IMG/VR virus record: IMGVR_UViG_3300048797_000065
Location: 1 to 22,926 of that record
Strand: one strand, 5' to 3'
DNA length: 22,926 bases
From: a virus
Shown here: positions 5,606 to 12,765 of the stretch, piece by piece
Numbering within the stretch: the first letter of the stretch is position 1
How the letters are laid out: each line of letters starts with the position of its first letter
Notes under the pieces: generated by a model
What the model saw: the letters and a program-made list of their open reading frames with translations, nothing else
What the model was told of the DNA's origin: nothing
Databases searched by the model: none
Made by a program: the position numbers and the translations under genes

Positions 5606-5829
5606 CCGGAGTCACCACGACCAGGGGAGACAAGCAGCGGGAGGGTCTGATGCTGTTCATGCGGGCGTTCAGGGATACCAACCGCTACCTGCCCACGATT
5701 GCGGACATGGCCAGCGGTATGGGCATGAACAGGACCGCGATCGTGTGGCACCTGGAGATCCTGCGTCGAGAGGGTCAGATCGACTACGTGGACGGGCACA
5801 TGTCCCATAGCCTCCGGTTGACTCGATGA
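5602..5829 (+). CDS. LexA-like winged-helix DNA-binding protein without protease domain
   Basis: The 75-residue product matches the N-terminal DNA-binding domain of LexA in layout. A first helix (QREGLMLFMRAFRDT) leads to LPTIADMASGMGMNRTAIVWHL, where PT opens the second helix and NRTAIVWHL is the recognition helix. Next come LRREGQIDYVDG (the turn and wing) and SHSLRL, comparable to the SRGIRL end of the LexA domain. The self-cleaving C-terminal domain of LexA is absent, so it would not respond to DNA damage by autoproteolysis. It is coupled to both neighbours by ATGA. An AACG-NN-CGTT site lies upstream of its operon, and this palindrome resembles actinobacterial LexA boxes. Specificity is inferred. 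Confidence 0.75.
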   Translation: MTGVTTTRGDKQREGLMLFMRAFRDTNRYLPTIADMASGMGMNRTAIVWHLEILRREGQIDYVDGHMSHSLRLTR

Positions 5830-6323
5830 GTGCTCGTAAGACTTACGCTCCGGTTGCTGAGCGTCTTCGACTTGGACTCGTGCTCATGCCTTCGGGCTGT
5901 TTGGAGTGGGTTAGATCCAGGGTTGATGCAGGGTATGGGCAAATCGGACGCGACGGGAAGGTGCTCCTAACGCACCGTCTGGCATGGGAGTTGGCTAACG
6001 GACCGATCCCGCCAGGTCTAGGCGTTCTCCATCACTGCGACAACCCACCCTGCGCCCAGACCGAGCCGACTGTGGGCTACCCAGATGGACATCTCTTTCT
6101 CGGTATGCCGGTAGACAATGCCGCCGACAGGGCTGCTAAGGGTCGTGGGCAGAACCAGAGGAAGACTCATTGCCCGAAGGGTCATATCTATGACGAGGCC
6201 AATACCTATATAGATTCGCGAGGGAAGCGGACTTGCCGGATATGTCAGAGGGAGGCTTCGGCCCAGTGGAGACTTCGGTCGGGTTATGTACGACCATCGA
6301 GGGCCCTCTCCCTGAGGCTCTGA
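5826..6323 (+). CDS. HNH endonuclease (HNH_3 family), homing type
   Basis: 165 residues starting in an ATGA overlap. The HNH core runs from HRLAWELANGPIPPG (His50) through VLHHCDNPPC (HH at 69-70, N73) to GHLFLG (H89) and the DN...KGRG tail, as in HNH_3 nucleases. A C-terminal zinc site is formed by C116, H120, C137 and C140. It is a paralogue of the gene at 8545. Codon choice is less GC-biased than in the packaging genes. Such free-standing enzymes cut DNA of relatives lacking the gene and spread by repair. Its stop (TGATG) overlaps the next gene. Confidence 0.9.
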   Translation: MSARKTYAPVAERLRLGLVLMPSGCLEWVRSRVDAGYGQIGRDGKVLLTHRLAWELANGPIPPGLGVLHHCDNPPCAQTEPTVGYPDGHLFLGMPVDNAADRAAKGRGQNQRKTHCPKGHIYDEANTYIDSRGKRTCRICQREASAQWRLRSGYVRPSRALSLRL

Positions 6324-7219
6324 TGATGAAGACCGTCGTCTCACACTCGGCCGAGTGGTCAGGAGCGAAGCGCCAGCGGATTACCAACATGGAGAAGCTG
6401 GCTCCGGGCTTTGCTACGGAGAGTGGCCAGCTGACTAGGGCGGACGACAAGATCACGCTCGTGCTGGCCCGTGACCAGCGGGCATTCAGTGAGTTCTGCA
6501 CTGAGTACTGCAGAGCCAATGGGCAGCAGGCTGGTTCTCGCCTGCGTCGGATCGTGGGCGAGCGCGATCTGCAGGGACTTCACCCAGACAAGGTCCAGAT
6601 CATCGAGTTGTCCGACTGGCATATGTCGATGCCGTACCAAGAGGGCCAGAGGGTTGAGCAGGCGCTGGCATTGGCCGGCTTCCCATCGAGGCCAGATCCA
6701 GTGCTCGCAACAGCGGGGCGACTACAGAAGCCGCCCTTCGGTAAGGGCTCGTCATCGTCGCCGAAGACGTCTCACTCCAGTCTCATCGTGGTGGAGCGCC
6801 ACTTGTGCGGATCGTCTTGCGATGGGACCAGTCGGGTGCGCATCGGACGCACGAAAGAGCGTAAGGGCATGATCGACGGCGATCCGCTGGACGTCGTGAC
6901 GACGCAGTATCTGGATGGTAAGGCCCTGCGGGTCGCGTCCAGCCGGTTGTACTTCCAGGAGGATGAGATGGCCTTTGACGCTGTCCCAGCACGGACCAAG
7001 GACATCACCGACTTCGGCCGGCTCACGACGGCTGCCAAGTCTCTGGCGGTGTCTATGTCGGAGTACGGCCCAACCAACGAGCCGAGCTCGGAGCAGTTGG
7101 CGGTGTTCATCAACGGCTACCGCAACCTGCTGGAGTGGCGCCGTAAGGTGCGCGAGCAGATGACCAGGGCCGAGGGTGAGATCGACGTCGTAGAGGCGCT
7201 CTTGACCCAGATCCTGTGA
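6323..7219 (+). CDS. Hypothetical protein, possibly two-domain (298 aa)
   Basis: The start is placed at the ATG in TGATG at the end of the HNH gene, with a second ATG at once after it. The frame stays open upstream, but that part lies inside the HNH gene. Residues 45-128 look like a compact alpha/beta domain (ITLVLARDQRAFSEF; RRIVGERDLQGLHPD; QIIELSDWHMSMPY). After a Ser/Pro/Lys-rich linker (about 135-150) a second part follows, with SLIVVERHLCGSSC and a helical C-terminus (EWRRKVREQMTRAEGEIDVV). I do not recognise either domain. It overlaps the RuvC-like gene by GTGA, so a role in DNA metabolism is possible. Confidence 0.75.
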   Translation: MMKTVVSHSAEWSGAKRQRITNMEKLAPGFATESGQLTRADDKITLVLARDQRAFSEFCTEYCRANGQQAGSRLRRIVGERDLQGLHPDKVQIIELSDWHMSMPYQEGQRVEQALALAGFPSRPDPVLATAGRLQKPPFGKGSSSSPKTSHSSLIVVERHLCGSSCDGTSRVRIGRTKERKGMIDGDPLDVVTTQYLDGKALRVASSRLYFQEDEMAFDAVPARTKDITDFGRLTTAAKSLAVSMSEYGPTNEPSSEQLAVFINGYRNLLEWRRKVREQMTRAEGEIDVVEALLTQIL

Positions 7220-7701
7220 GCATCGTCGCAGGCATCGACCCCTCTATGACCGGCACTGGCATCGCCACGACAGACTGGATGCGGACGGTCGGTGGTGATA
7301 GCAAGGTCGGCGATCGGCGTCTGGAGATCATCTTTGACGCCATGCTCGACGTGGTAGCGCTGAAACCAGATCTGGTCATGATGGAGGATTTACCTAAACA
7401 CGCGCAGGCCGCGGGCATTACTGGAATGTCGCAGGGTGCGGTGCGGCTCGCGCTGGTCATAGGCGGAATCAGGTATGTGACCGTGACGCCGGGTGGCCTC
7501 AAGAAGTTCGCCACCGGCAATGGCAATGCCACCAAGGCTGACATGCGCATGGAGATCTTCAAGCGCACGGGCCTCGACATCCGGGACGACAACCAGGCTG
7601 ATGCATGGTGGCTGCGCCAGCTGGGTCTGCAGCACCTCGGGGAGTGTGATCTAGGTCTCCCTAAACGGAATCTGACTGCTTTAGACGCGATTGTCTGGTA
7701 G
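7216..7701 (+). CDS. RuvC-like Holliday junction resolvase
   Basis: 161 residues from a GTG overlapping the previous stop. It shows the RNase H-fold motifs of RuvC: an N-terminal AGIDPSMTGTG (Asp8) on the first strand, MMEDLP with Glu57, and DDNQADAWWL with Asp124/Asp125 and Asp129, the acidic residues that bind the metal ions. The length is slightly below that of bacterial RuvC (about 170). Phages use such enzymes to clear branched DNA before packaging, which fits its place just before the terminase genes. The codons near the 3' end include several rarer ones (CTA, GGT, ACT). A palindromic site lies 12 bases after the gene. Confidence 0.9.
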   Translation: MSIVAGIDPSMTGTGIATTDWMRTVGGDSKVGDRRLEIIFDAMLDVVALKPDLVMMEDLPKHAQAAGITGMSQGAVRLALVIGGIRYVTVTPGGLKKFATGNGNATKADMRMEIFKRTGLDIRDDNQADAWWLRQLGLQHLGECDLGLPKRNLTALDAIVW

Positions 7702-7712
7702 CAATATCTACT

Positions 7713-7722
7713 AACGGGCGTT
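7713..7722. promoter_or_regulatory. AACG-NN-CGTT site between ruvC-like and terS-like genes
   Basis: AACGGGCGTT. On the minus strand it reads TGAC-T-AACGCCCGTT-AGTAG and is preceded by a GTCGCC hairpin. This layout matches the block at 15806-15855 on the plus strand. Confidence 0.65.
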
Positions 7723-7734
7723 AGTCACAGAAAG

Positions 7735-7753
7735 CGTCGCCGAGGTGGCGACA
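7735..7753 (-). terminator. Weak hairpin adjoining the palindromic site
   Basis: GTCGCC (7736-7741) and GGCGAC (7747-7752) pair around GAGGT. On the minus strand the hairpin is followed by GCTTTCTG and then the AACGCCCGTT site, as at 15807-15850. With only 6 bp of stem its terminator activity is uncertain. Confidence 0.4.
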
Positions 7754-7852
7754 CTGTGCAATACTCGCCACCGGACGGCCAAGCGGTCTCTCGCAGCTCA
7801 CGCAAATCACGCATCTACGCATCCCTGTCCTTTGACACTGGGAGCCCGTGAC

Positions 7853-8548
7853 GTGACTGCCACACCCCTCGCCATCCCCGTATCCACCTCTGTCATCCCT
7901 GCAGCGATGCAGGCGAACTATCAGCCTGTGGTCGTCAATCTCAACCGGGTGGCCACCCCCAGCGGCCAGTACATCGAAGTCCTCGGTGATGCCGAGCGGG
8001 ACTTCTATGAGGGTCAGCGCAAGGCGTACATGACCCAGAACCTGTTCACGAATACCTCCGATCTGCTCGACCTGGACCGGCTGCTGTTCCTAGAGCTCCT
8101 GATCTACCGGGCGTCGTCCTGGATCGGCAGCGGCTCGGACTATGACGGCCTGCCGATCTCAGACCAGCAGGAGGTGGCCCAGCGACGAAGCCTGAAGGAA
8201 ACCTCGTCGCTGATCTCTGTTATCAAGAACGACCTTGGTCTGACCAAGTCCCAGCGCGACAAGGACGCCTATAGCTCGGTGGGGACGTATATCACCCAGC
8301 TCAAGCAGCGGGCCAAGGAGTTCGGGGTCCATCGCCAAAAGCAACTCGCTACTGGCATCACCTTGAACAAGCAGCTCTTCGCGATCCTGGGGGCCTACGA
8401 CCGCAGCGATGAGGTCGAGCGCAAGAAGATCGGGTTCGAGAACGCGGACGAGATCTTGGACTGGATCAGGACCGTCATGATCCCGGAGTTCGACGCCGTC
8501 GACGCATATTTCGTTGAGCACACGCAAAAGTATTGGTCTGACTCATGA
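7853..8548 (+). CDS. Possible terminase small subunit-like protein (231 aa)
   Basis: The GTG at 7853 is chosen because GGGAG lies eight bases upstream. The frame continues upstream to 7745, but that part has non-coding composition. The product is largely helical: GQYIEVLGDAERDFYEGQR, LLDLDRLLFLELLIYR, then a charged stretch with NDLGLTKSQRDKD, and QLKQRAKEFGVHR. This layout resembles small terminase-like proteins encoded before large terminases in actinophages (by memory). The HTH protein at 9018 is the other candidate for that role. The last 15 or so codons (TAT, CAA, TCT, TCA and others) differ from the rest of the gene, and an HNH gene follows in ATGA overlap. Confidence 0.65.
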   Translation: MTATPLAIPVSTSVIPAAMQANYQPVVVNLNRVATPSGQYIEVLGDAERDFYEGQRKAYMTQNLFTNTSDLLDLDRLLFLELLIYRASSWIGSGSDYDGLPISDQQEVAQRRSLKETSSLISVIKNDLGLTKSQRDKDAYSSVGTYITQLKQRAKEFGVHRQKQLATGITLNKQLFAILGAYDRSDEVERKKIGFENADEILDWIRTVMIPEFDAVDAYFVEHTQKYWSDS

Positions 8549-9021
8549 GCAGGGGTCGGAAGTATCCGCCTGCTCGGGAGCGCCTTGAGGCGAGGTTGGT
8601 GAATCAGCCGAGCGGATGTCGTGAGTTCAATGGCTCTAGGCGCCCAGTGCTTACTGGTTACGGCTTGATTTCGGACGACAACGGCAAGGTCGTCGGTGCT
8701 CATATACTCGCATGGACGCTGGCGCATGGCCCGATCCCGCCCGGCATGAGAGTGCTCCATCACTGCGACAATCCACCCTGCTGTCAGGCGTACGGAACCG
8801 ACCATCTTTTCTTGGGCACCGATGCTGACAATTCCGAGGATCGAGCCGCCAAGGGTCGTGGCTACCACCAGGATCACCTCTTTTGTCCGCAGGGTCATCT
8901 CTATGACGGGACCTACACGCGACCAGGCTTTCCTCGGCGTCGAAGATGTGCCGATTGTGACCGTGAGACCAGCAGGCTCTATCAAGCTGCCCGTCGTGCT
9001 CGAATCAAGGCTGCGTCGTGA
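8545..9021 (+). CDS. HNH endonuclease (HNH_3 family), paralogue of the one at 5826
   Basis: 158 residues from an ATGA start. It shares with the 5826 product the segments AHILAWTLAHGPIPPG, VLHHCDNPPC (HH at 72-73, N76), DHLFLG (H87), DN..DRAAKGRG and a C-terminal zinc site (C114, H118, C135, C138). The N-terminal 50 residues differ, as expected if the two recognise different targets. Codon use is more relaxed than in the head genes. It occupies the same kind of spot as its paralogue: 4-base overlaps with both neighbours. It is likely a homing endonuclease; which sequence it cuts cannot be read from here. Confidence 0.9.
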   Translation: MSRGRKYPPARERLEARLVNQPSGCREFNGSRRPVLTGYGLISDDNGKVVGAHILAWTLAHGPIPPGMRVLHHCDNPPCCQAYGTDHLFLGTDADNSEDRAAKGRGYHQDHLFCPQGHLYDGTYTRPGFPRRRRCADCDRETSRLYQAARRARIKAAS

Positions 9022-9572
9022 GCAAAAATGCGCAGTGGGCTCGAGCCACCGCCTTGTGTCCCCCAGAGCGCTACGGCAGCCGGGACTGGCTGGAGCACTA
9101 CGAGGCGAACCCAGACATCCTCACGAAGATGCTGGGGGATATGTACCGCGTCTATAAGTCCGAGGAGGCCAAACGGGCCGGGACTGCGAACCCCTCCGGC
9201 GGCCGGCGTCGGGCGCACATCAACGGCAATCTCGATGAGCTGTGGTCGATCATCACCCCGCGGTTCTCGACACTGCCGTTTCATCTCGCTTTTGCTGAGC
9301 TCAAGGGCTGCAGGAGCTTGCGGGCCTTTGCGCTGAAGTGCGGTATCGACTTCAGGAGCCTGAGCCGCCTCGTGCAGTCCAGCGCAGGCACCCTGAAGGG
9401 TCGCCAGGCTCCTCTGACCCGCTATGACCTGGAAGCCATCGCCAAGGCCGGAGGGGTCCACCCGGCGTACTTCATGGAGTGGCGCCTGCTGATCGTGCAG
9501 GACTTGGTCACCGAGGTGTTCGCTAACCAGCCCAATCTGTCGATCTCTCTGCTACGAAGCCTGTCCCACTGA
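9018..9572 (+). CDS. Helix-turn-helix (XRE-like) protein (184 aa)
   Basis: It starts at a GTG overlapping the HNH stop (GTGA). An N-terminal part (1-60) contains a charged helix and GGRRRAH. The segment at about residues 98-150, with SLRAFALKCGIDFRSLSRLV and YDLEAIAKAGGVHPAYF, has the five-helix pattern of a Cro/C1-type HTH. A hydrophobic C-terminal tail (LSISLLRSLSH) follows. Its place just before the terminase raises the option that it is the DNA-recognition (small) terminase subunit; a regulator is equally possible. No protease or oligomerisation domain is evident. Confidence 0.75.
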   Translation: MSKNAQWARATALCPPERYGSRDWLEHYEANPDILTKMLGDMYRVYKSEEAKRAGTANPSGGRRRAHINGNLDELWSIITPRFSTLPFHLAFAELKGCRSLRAFALKCGIDFRSLSRLVQSSAGTLKGRQAPLTRYDLEAIAKAGGVHPAYFMEWRLLIVQDLVTEVFANQPNLSISLLRSLSH

Positions 9573-9581
9573 AGGAGTGTC

Positions 9582-9947
9582 ATGTCCCAAGAGTCCGAGT
9601 ACGAGATGCAGCAGGACCAGCAGAGGTACCTCGCTGCCTGCCACGGGATGCAGACCGGGGTGAAGTGGGAGATGGAGAGGGCGCTGTTGCAAGGCAAGGA
9701 GCCGGACTCCGTGTCCACCAGTCCCAAGCATCTGCGGGTCGGGGTCAACTCCGCGATGGTCTCCCACGCTGCTCTGGTGAAGCTGCTGATCGAGAAGGGC
9801 ATCCTCACTGAGGAGGAGTACGTCAAGAGCCAGGCTGACGCCATGGAGGCCGAGGTGGCGCTCTACGAGGGGCGGGCCAACCGCATCCTGCGTCAAGCAT
9901 CAATGCTGGGCGACAACGGGCCAGGGCCAGAGATCCACTTCCGCTGA
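9582..9947 (+). CDS. Hypothetical helical protein (121 aa)
   Basis: The ATG at 9582 is preceded by GAAGGAGTGTC. The 121-residue protein is mostly alpha-helical: an N-terminal Glu/Gln-rich helix (EYEMQQDQQRYLAAC), then SHAALVKLLIEKGILTEEEY and KSQADAMEAEVALYEGRANR, which resemble pieces of small packaging-associated proteins. It has no cysteine motif or membrane segment. The stop overlaps a short gene as TGATG. The function is unknown; position suggests a packaging accessory. Confidence 0.75.
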   Translation: MSQESEYEMQQDQQRYLAACHGMQTGVKWEMERALLQGKEPDSVSTSPKHLRVGVNSAMVSHAALVKLLIEKGILTEEEYVKSQADAMEAEVALYEGRANRILRQASMLGDNGPGPEIHFR

Positions 9948-10117
9948 TGCTCAAGCCGAAGAGATTGGCTCGGCACTCCTACACCAAGCGTCAGCCTAAG
10001 CCGAAGCCTGTCAGTCCAGGTTGGGGCTCTGTGCTTGGCGGCGGTAGTTGCTGGTGTGGTCAGCCATACCGCCACGACTGGCCAGGCCGTGATGATGGAG
10101 CACCGCATCCACGGTAA
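9947..10117 (+). CDS. Small basic protein with a CWCG motif (56 aa)
   Basis: This 56-codon gene starts at the ATG of a TGATG overlap. The N-terminus is strongly basic (MLKPKRLARHSYTKRQPKPK), followed by GGGSCWCGQPYRHDWPGRDD, where two Cys and a His could bind zinc. The codon pattern is phage-like. The stop TAA at 10115-10117 overlaps the first two bases of the palindromic element at 10116. It may bind DNA, given its charge, but no family is recognised. Confidence 0.65.
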   Translation: MLKPKRLARHSYTKRQPKPKPVSPGWGSVLGGGSCWCGQPYRHDWPGRDDGAPHPR

Positions 10118-10142
10118 CGCCCGTTTGTACGTCTGGTTCACG
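10116..10142 (+). promoter_or_regulatory. Extended 27-bp palindrome element upstream of the large terminase
   Basis: AACGCCCGTT (10116-10125), then TGTACGTCTGGTTCACG, nearly identical to the extension at 3137-3163 and to the minus-strand copy at 1891-1917. The terminase ATG is 10 bases after its end, with AAAGGA between. Confidence 0.65.
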
Positions 10143-10152
10143 AAAGGACCTC

Positions 10153-11805
10153 ATGCCAGCGATCCTCGCTCTCGACGAAGAGGAGTGTTATCTTGCTGCG
10201 CTGATGGACGACCCGAGCGGCATCGACCTCGCTGAGGCGTTCTGGACCGACGACACCCCAGGACGCCCCCACCGCAGGTATCGGCTGTGGGACTTCCAGT
10301 ACGCGCTCTACTGGTGCGAGGAGATTTTCCAGGCGGACAAGATGGCTCGTTCGCTGGGCAAGAGCGCGGGGATCATCATGCGGGCCTGTGCGTTCCCGCT
10401 CGCCTTTCCGGGCCAGGAAATGCTCATCACCGCCCCTGAGCTCAACCACCTCAGCCCGGTCGTGGACAAGGTGGAGGAGAAGATCAAGGCGATCCGCCTC
10501 CTGCGGGAGATGCTCCCCAACGTCAAGGGTGGAGGCATCCGACACCAGCCGCAGTTCCAGGCCTCGTTCGTCAACGGATCTCGGATCATGGGCCGGCTGC
10601 CGCAGCGCACCGGGATCGGCGTGAAGGGCCAGCACCCACTGGTGCTCGAGCAGGAGGAGTCGCAGGACTACCCAGGGCCCGGCTGGATCGAGCTCATCGA
10701 GACGATGAAGCATGGCATCCCTGGGGCCCAGTGGCGGGCCCACGGGGTCTCCAACGGCGTGCGGGACACCTACCACCGGATCACCTCCGGCGACGACATC
10801 GACCCTGACATGCCTTTCTACGTCCATCAGTACCCGGCGATGTACCGGCCCACATGGTCGGCAGCGGAGCGCAAACAGAAGATCTCCATCTACGGCGGCA
10901 GTCGCGACAACCCAGACTACAAGCGCAACATCTACGGCGAAGCCGGCTCGGTCAGCGACAAGGTGTTCGTGCTCGCGCGTCTGATGGCCTGCGTTCGCAT
11001 CAACGAGTCTAGCTGGGCCACCGAGTACAACGAGAGCATCTATTCCTGCATCAAGATCGAGGGTGAGTCGATCGAGGGTCGCCCAATCGAGTCGCTGATC
11101 AATCTGCCGGCCAGCCACCTGCACAAGTCCTATTCCTCGTACTGGGCTGGGATGGACCTAGGTTTCACCAATGACCCGTCCGAGCTGCTGATCTTCGGAA
11201 TCATCCGGCAGAAGCGTGGCGGTGAGGAGGTCGACGTCCTGCGCCTGCTGGCGCGGATCCACCTCATGCGGGTCAGTGCGGTTGACCAGGAGAAGGTCAT
11301 CGCCAAGGTGTTCGAGTTCTACGGTCTCCGTTTGCGGGCTCTGTCGATGGACAAGACCGGCAACGGCCTGCCGGTGTGGCAGCACATGGACAAGGATCCG
11401 GAGCACGCGAAGATCCGCGACCGGATCAAGGGCTACGGCTTCAGCGAGAAGAAGGCTGTCGAGTTCGACGACCGGCCGCTGGTCGGCAAGGAGACGCAAG
11501 AGGACGCGGTGATCGAGAAGAACATCATCGAGTTCGCCACGGACAAGCTCCGTGAGTTCGTCGATGCCAGTGAGGTCGAGCTGCCGTACGACAAGGAGTT
11601 GCTGACCGAGTTTCAGGGTCAGGTTGTCGTCTACAGCCGGGAGTCCAACGGCTCGGGTGGTCGGCGCAAGCGGTACGGCGGTGGGTCCTTCCACACGCTG
11701 GATGCCGCCAAGCTGATGATCCTGGGCAAGGAGCTGGAGGCCATCGAACTCGCGCTGGCCCCGAAGCGGCGCCGCGGACCCGTGCTGGACGCCTTCGTCG
11801 GATAA
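10153..11805 (+). CDS. terL: Terminase large subunit (ATPase and nuclease)
   Basis: 550 residues, typical of large terminases. The N-terminal ATPase domain has a Walker A-like ARSLGKSAG (65-73), TAPELNHL (93-100) and a Walker B-like region HPLVLEQEES (161-170) with the catalytic Glu. The C-terminal RNase H-like nuclease domain starts at about 325 with WAGMDLGFTNDP (Asp335), followed by LSMDKTGNG (Asp400) and a late LDAAKLMILG with the third Asp. It cleaves concatemeric DNA and drives it into the prohead through the portal. A GAAAGGACC ribosome binding site and an extended palindromic element precede it. The full set of motifs makes this assignment secure. Confidence 0.93.
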   Translation: MPAILALDEEECYLAALMDDPSGIDLAEAFWTDDTPGRPHRRYRLWDFQYALYWCEEIFQADKMARSLGKSAGIIMRACAFPLAFPGQEMLITAPELNHLSPVVDKVEEKIKAIRLLREMLPNVKGGGIRHQPQFQASFVNGSRIMGRLPQRTGIGVKGQHPLVLEQEESQDYPGPGWIELIETMKHGIPGAQWRAHGVSNGVRDTYHRITSGDDIDPDMPFYVHQYPAMYRPTWSAAERKQKISIYGGSRDNPDYKRNIYGEAGSVSDKVFVLARLMACVRINESSWATEYNESIYSCIKIEGESIEGRPIESLINLPASHLHKSYSSYWAGMDLGFTNDPSELLIFGIIRQKRGGEEVDVLRLLARIHLMRVSAVDQEKVIAKVFEFYGLRLRALSMDKTGNGLPVWQHMDKDPEHAKIRDRIKGYGFSEKKAVEFDDRPLVGKETQEDAVIEKNIIEFATDKLREFVDASEVELPYDKELLTEFQGQVVVYSRESNGSGGRRKRYGGGSFHTLDAAKLMILGKELEAIELALAPKRRRGPVLDAFVG

Positions 11806-11833
11806 TCGCGGATTCTGGTCGAAAAGGCCGGAC

Positions 11834-12286
11834 ATGAAGGCACTCGTCGAGGGAAATGAAGATGTCGGCTTCATTTCGACCCGCGCTCCCGATCCCGCGC
11901 TCCTGGCCGCTCTCGCTCACTCCATGGCTCCACTGCGCCCCAGTCGGCCCGGGGCGTTCGCCACTGGGGAGTCGCGTCCCATGCCAACGTCCGTTGGCAG
12001 CCATGCCGAGCTGCTGCTCGAGCTGGCCGGGATCAAGGCCGCCATCAGGACGTGGTGCGAGAAGCAGCCGGATGAGGTGATCCGGGAGGCGTCGGCGTAC
12101 TCCGCGCGGCTGACGGAGGTCTGGACCGAGCTGCGCATCCTGGAGCAGTACGATAGGCAATACACGCAACTTCGGACAATGCAAGTAACTCCCGTCCTCG
12201 ATGAAATTGACAGACAATACCGATTCGCCCAGTCCAGAATCGCTATGAGTCGTCAGGATCTCGACCTCAACAGGACTGGCGCATGA
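11834..12286 (+). CDS. Hypothetical helical protein between terminase and portal
   Basis: The ATG at 11834 follows AAAGGCCGGAC. A second in-frame ATG at 11981 sits at the start of the conserved-looking part. Residues 1-50 are Pro/Ala-rich and may be disordered. Residues 56-150 form long charged helices (AELLLELAGIKAAIRTW; TEVWTELRILEQYDRQY) that could be a coiled coil. Codon use changes abruptly from about 12145, with AGG, AGA, CAA, GTA and ATT becoming frequent, and stays so to the ATGA overlap with the endonuclease gene. The change is typical of a recoded or converted 3' end. Function unknown. Confidence 0.65.
   Translation: MKALVEGNEDVGFISTRAPDPALLAALAHSMAPLRPSRPGAFATGESRPMPTSVGSHAELLLELAGIKAAIRTWCEKQPDEVIREASAYSARLTEVWTELRILEQYDRQYTQLRTMQVTPVLDEIDRQYRFAQSRIAMSRQDLDLNRTGA
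11982..11999. promoter_or_regulatory. Long palindrome TGCCAACG-TC-CGTTGGCA overlapping an internal ATG
   Basis: Arms of 8 bp around TC extend the AACG-NN-CGTT core (11986-11995). It begins one base after the A of the second in-frame ATG of the gene (11981). It could be an operator or an RNA hairpin near an internal start. Confidence 0.35.
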
Positions 12287-12765
12287 AGACCTGCGCCCGC
12301 TGTCGGGAGACGAAGCCGCTGGGTGAGTTCCAGCGCCGGAGTTCCAGGCCCGGTGGTCGTGGTTCGTACTGCGTGCTCTGTGCGCGCGCCATGGGTCAGG
12401 AGAAGGACCGGCGCATCCAGGCTGATCCTGTGCGCAAGGCTGCTCGGGATGCCTACCAGAAGGCTCATCATCGCAAGACGGCTCTGTCGGTGTATGGCCT
12501 CACGGTCGAGGAGTACCAGGCGCTTGCTGAGGCTCAGGATCACCGCTGTGCGATCTGCAACGAAGAGGGGTTGGCGCTGCGCGAACTGGTGAGTGTGGCA
12601 GATCGAAAGCACGTTCTGGCGGTTGATCATTGCCATGAAGGTGGTCAGGTGCGCGGGCTGCTCTGCACGCGCTGCAACTCCCTACTGGGCATGGCCCGGG
12701 ATAGCGAGGAAATCCTCATGGCCGCGGTCAGGTATCTCCAGCGTTCAAGGGTGAAGGCCGCATGA
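12283..12765 (+). CDS. Endonuclease VII-like HNH enzyme
   Basis: 160 residues starting in ATGA. An N-terminal zinc knuckle (C4, C7, C30, C33) has the KxCxxCxxxKPLxEF form often attached to these enzymes. The catalytic part matches the recombination endonuclease VII family: YGLTVEEYQALAEAQDHRC, C89xxC92, VDHCHEGGQVRGLLC (D115, H116, H118, C128), CN at 131-132 and a C-terminal helix. Endonuclease VII resolves branched DNA; many phage relatives act as mobile homing enzymes. Position between two head genes, ATGA overlaps on both sides and weaker codon bias favour a mobile gene. Confidence 0.9.
   Translation: MKTCARCRETKPLGEFQRRSSRPGGRGSYCVLCARAMGQEKDRRIQADPVRKAARDAYQKAHHRKTALSVYGLTVEEYQALAEAQDHRCAICNEEGLALRELVSVADRKHVLAVDHCHEGGQVRGLLCTRCNSLLGMARDSEEILMAAVRYLQRSRVKAA

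Noticed and set aside
7745-7852. Upstream extension of the terminase-small-subunit-like gene
   Set aside because: The sequence before the GTG at 7853 has non-coding composition (many His, Thr, Arg) and no ribosome binding site; GGGAG lies just before 7853.
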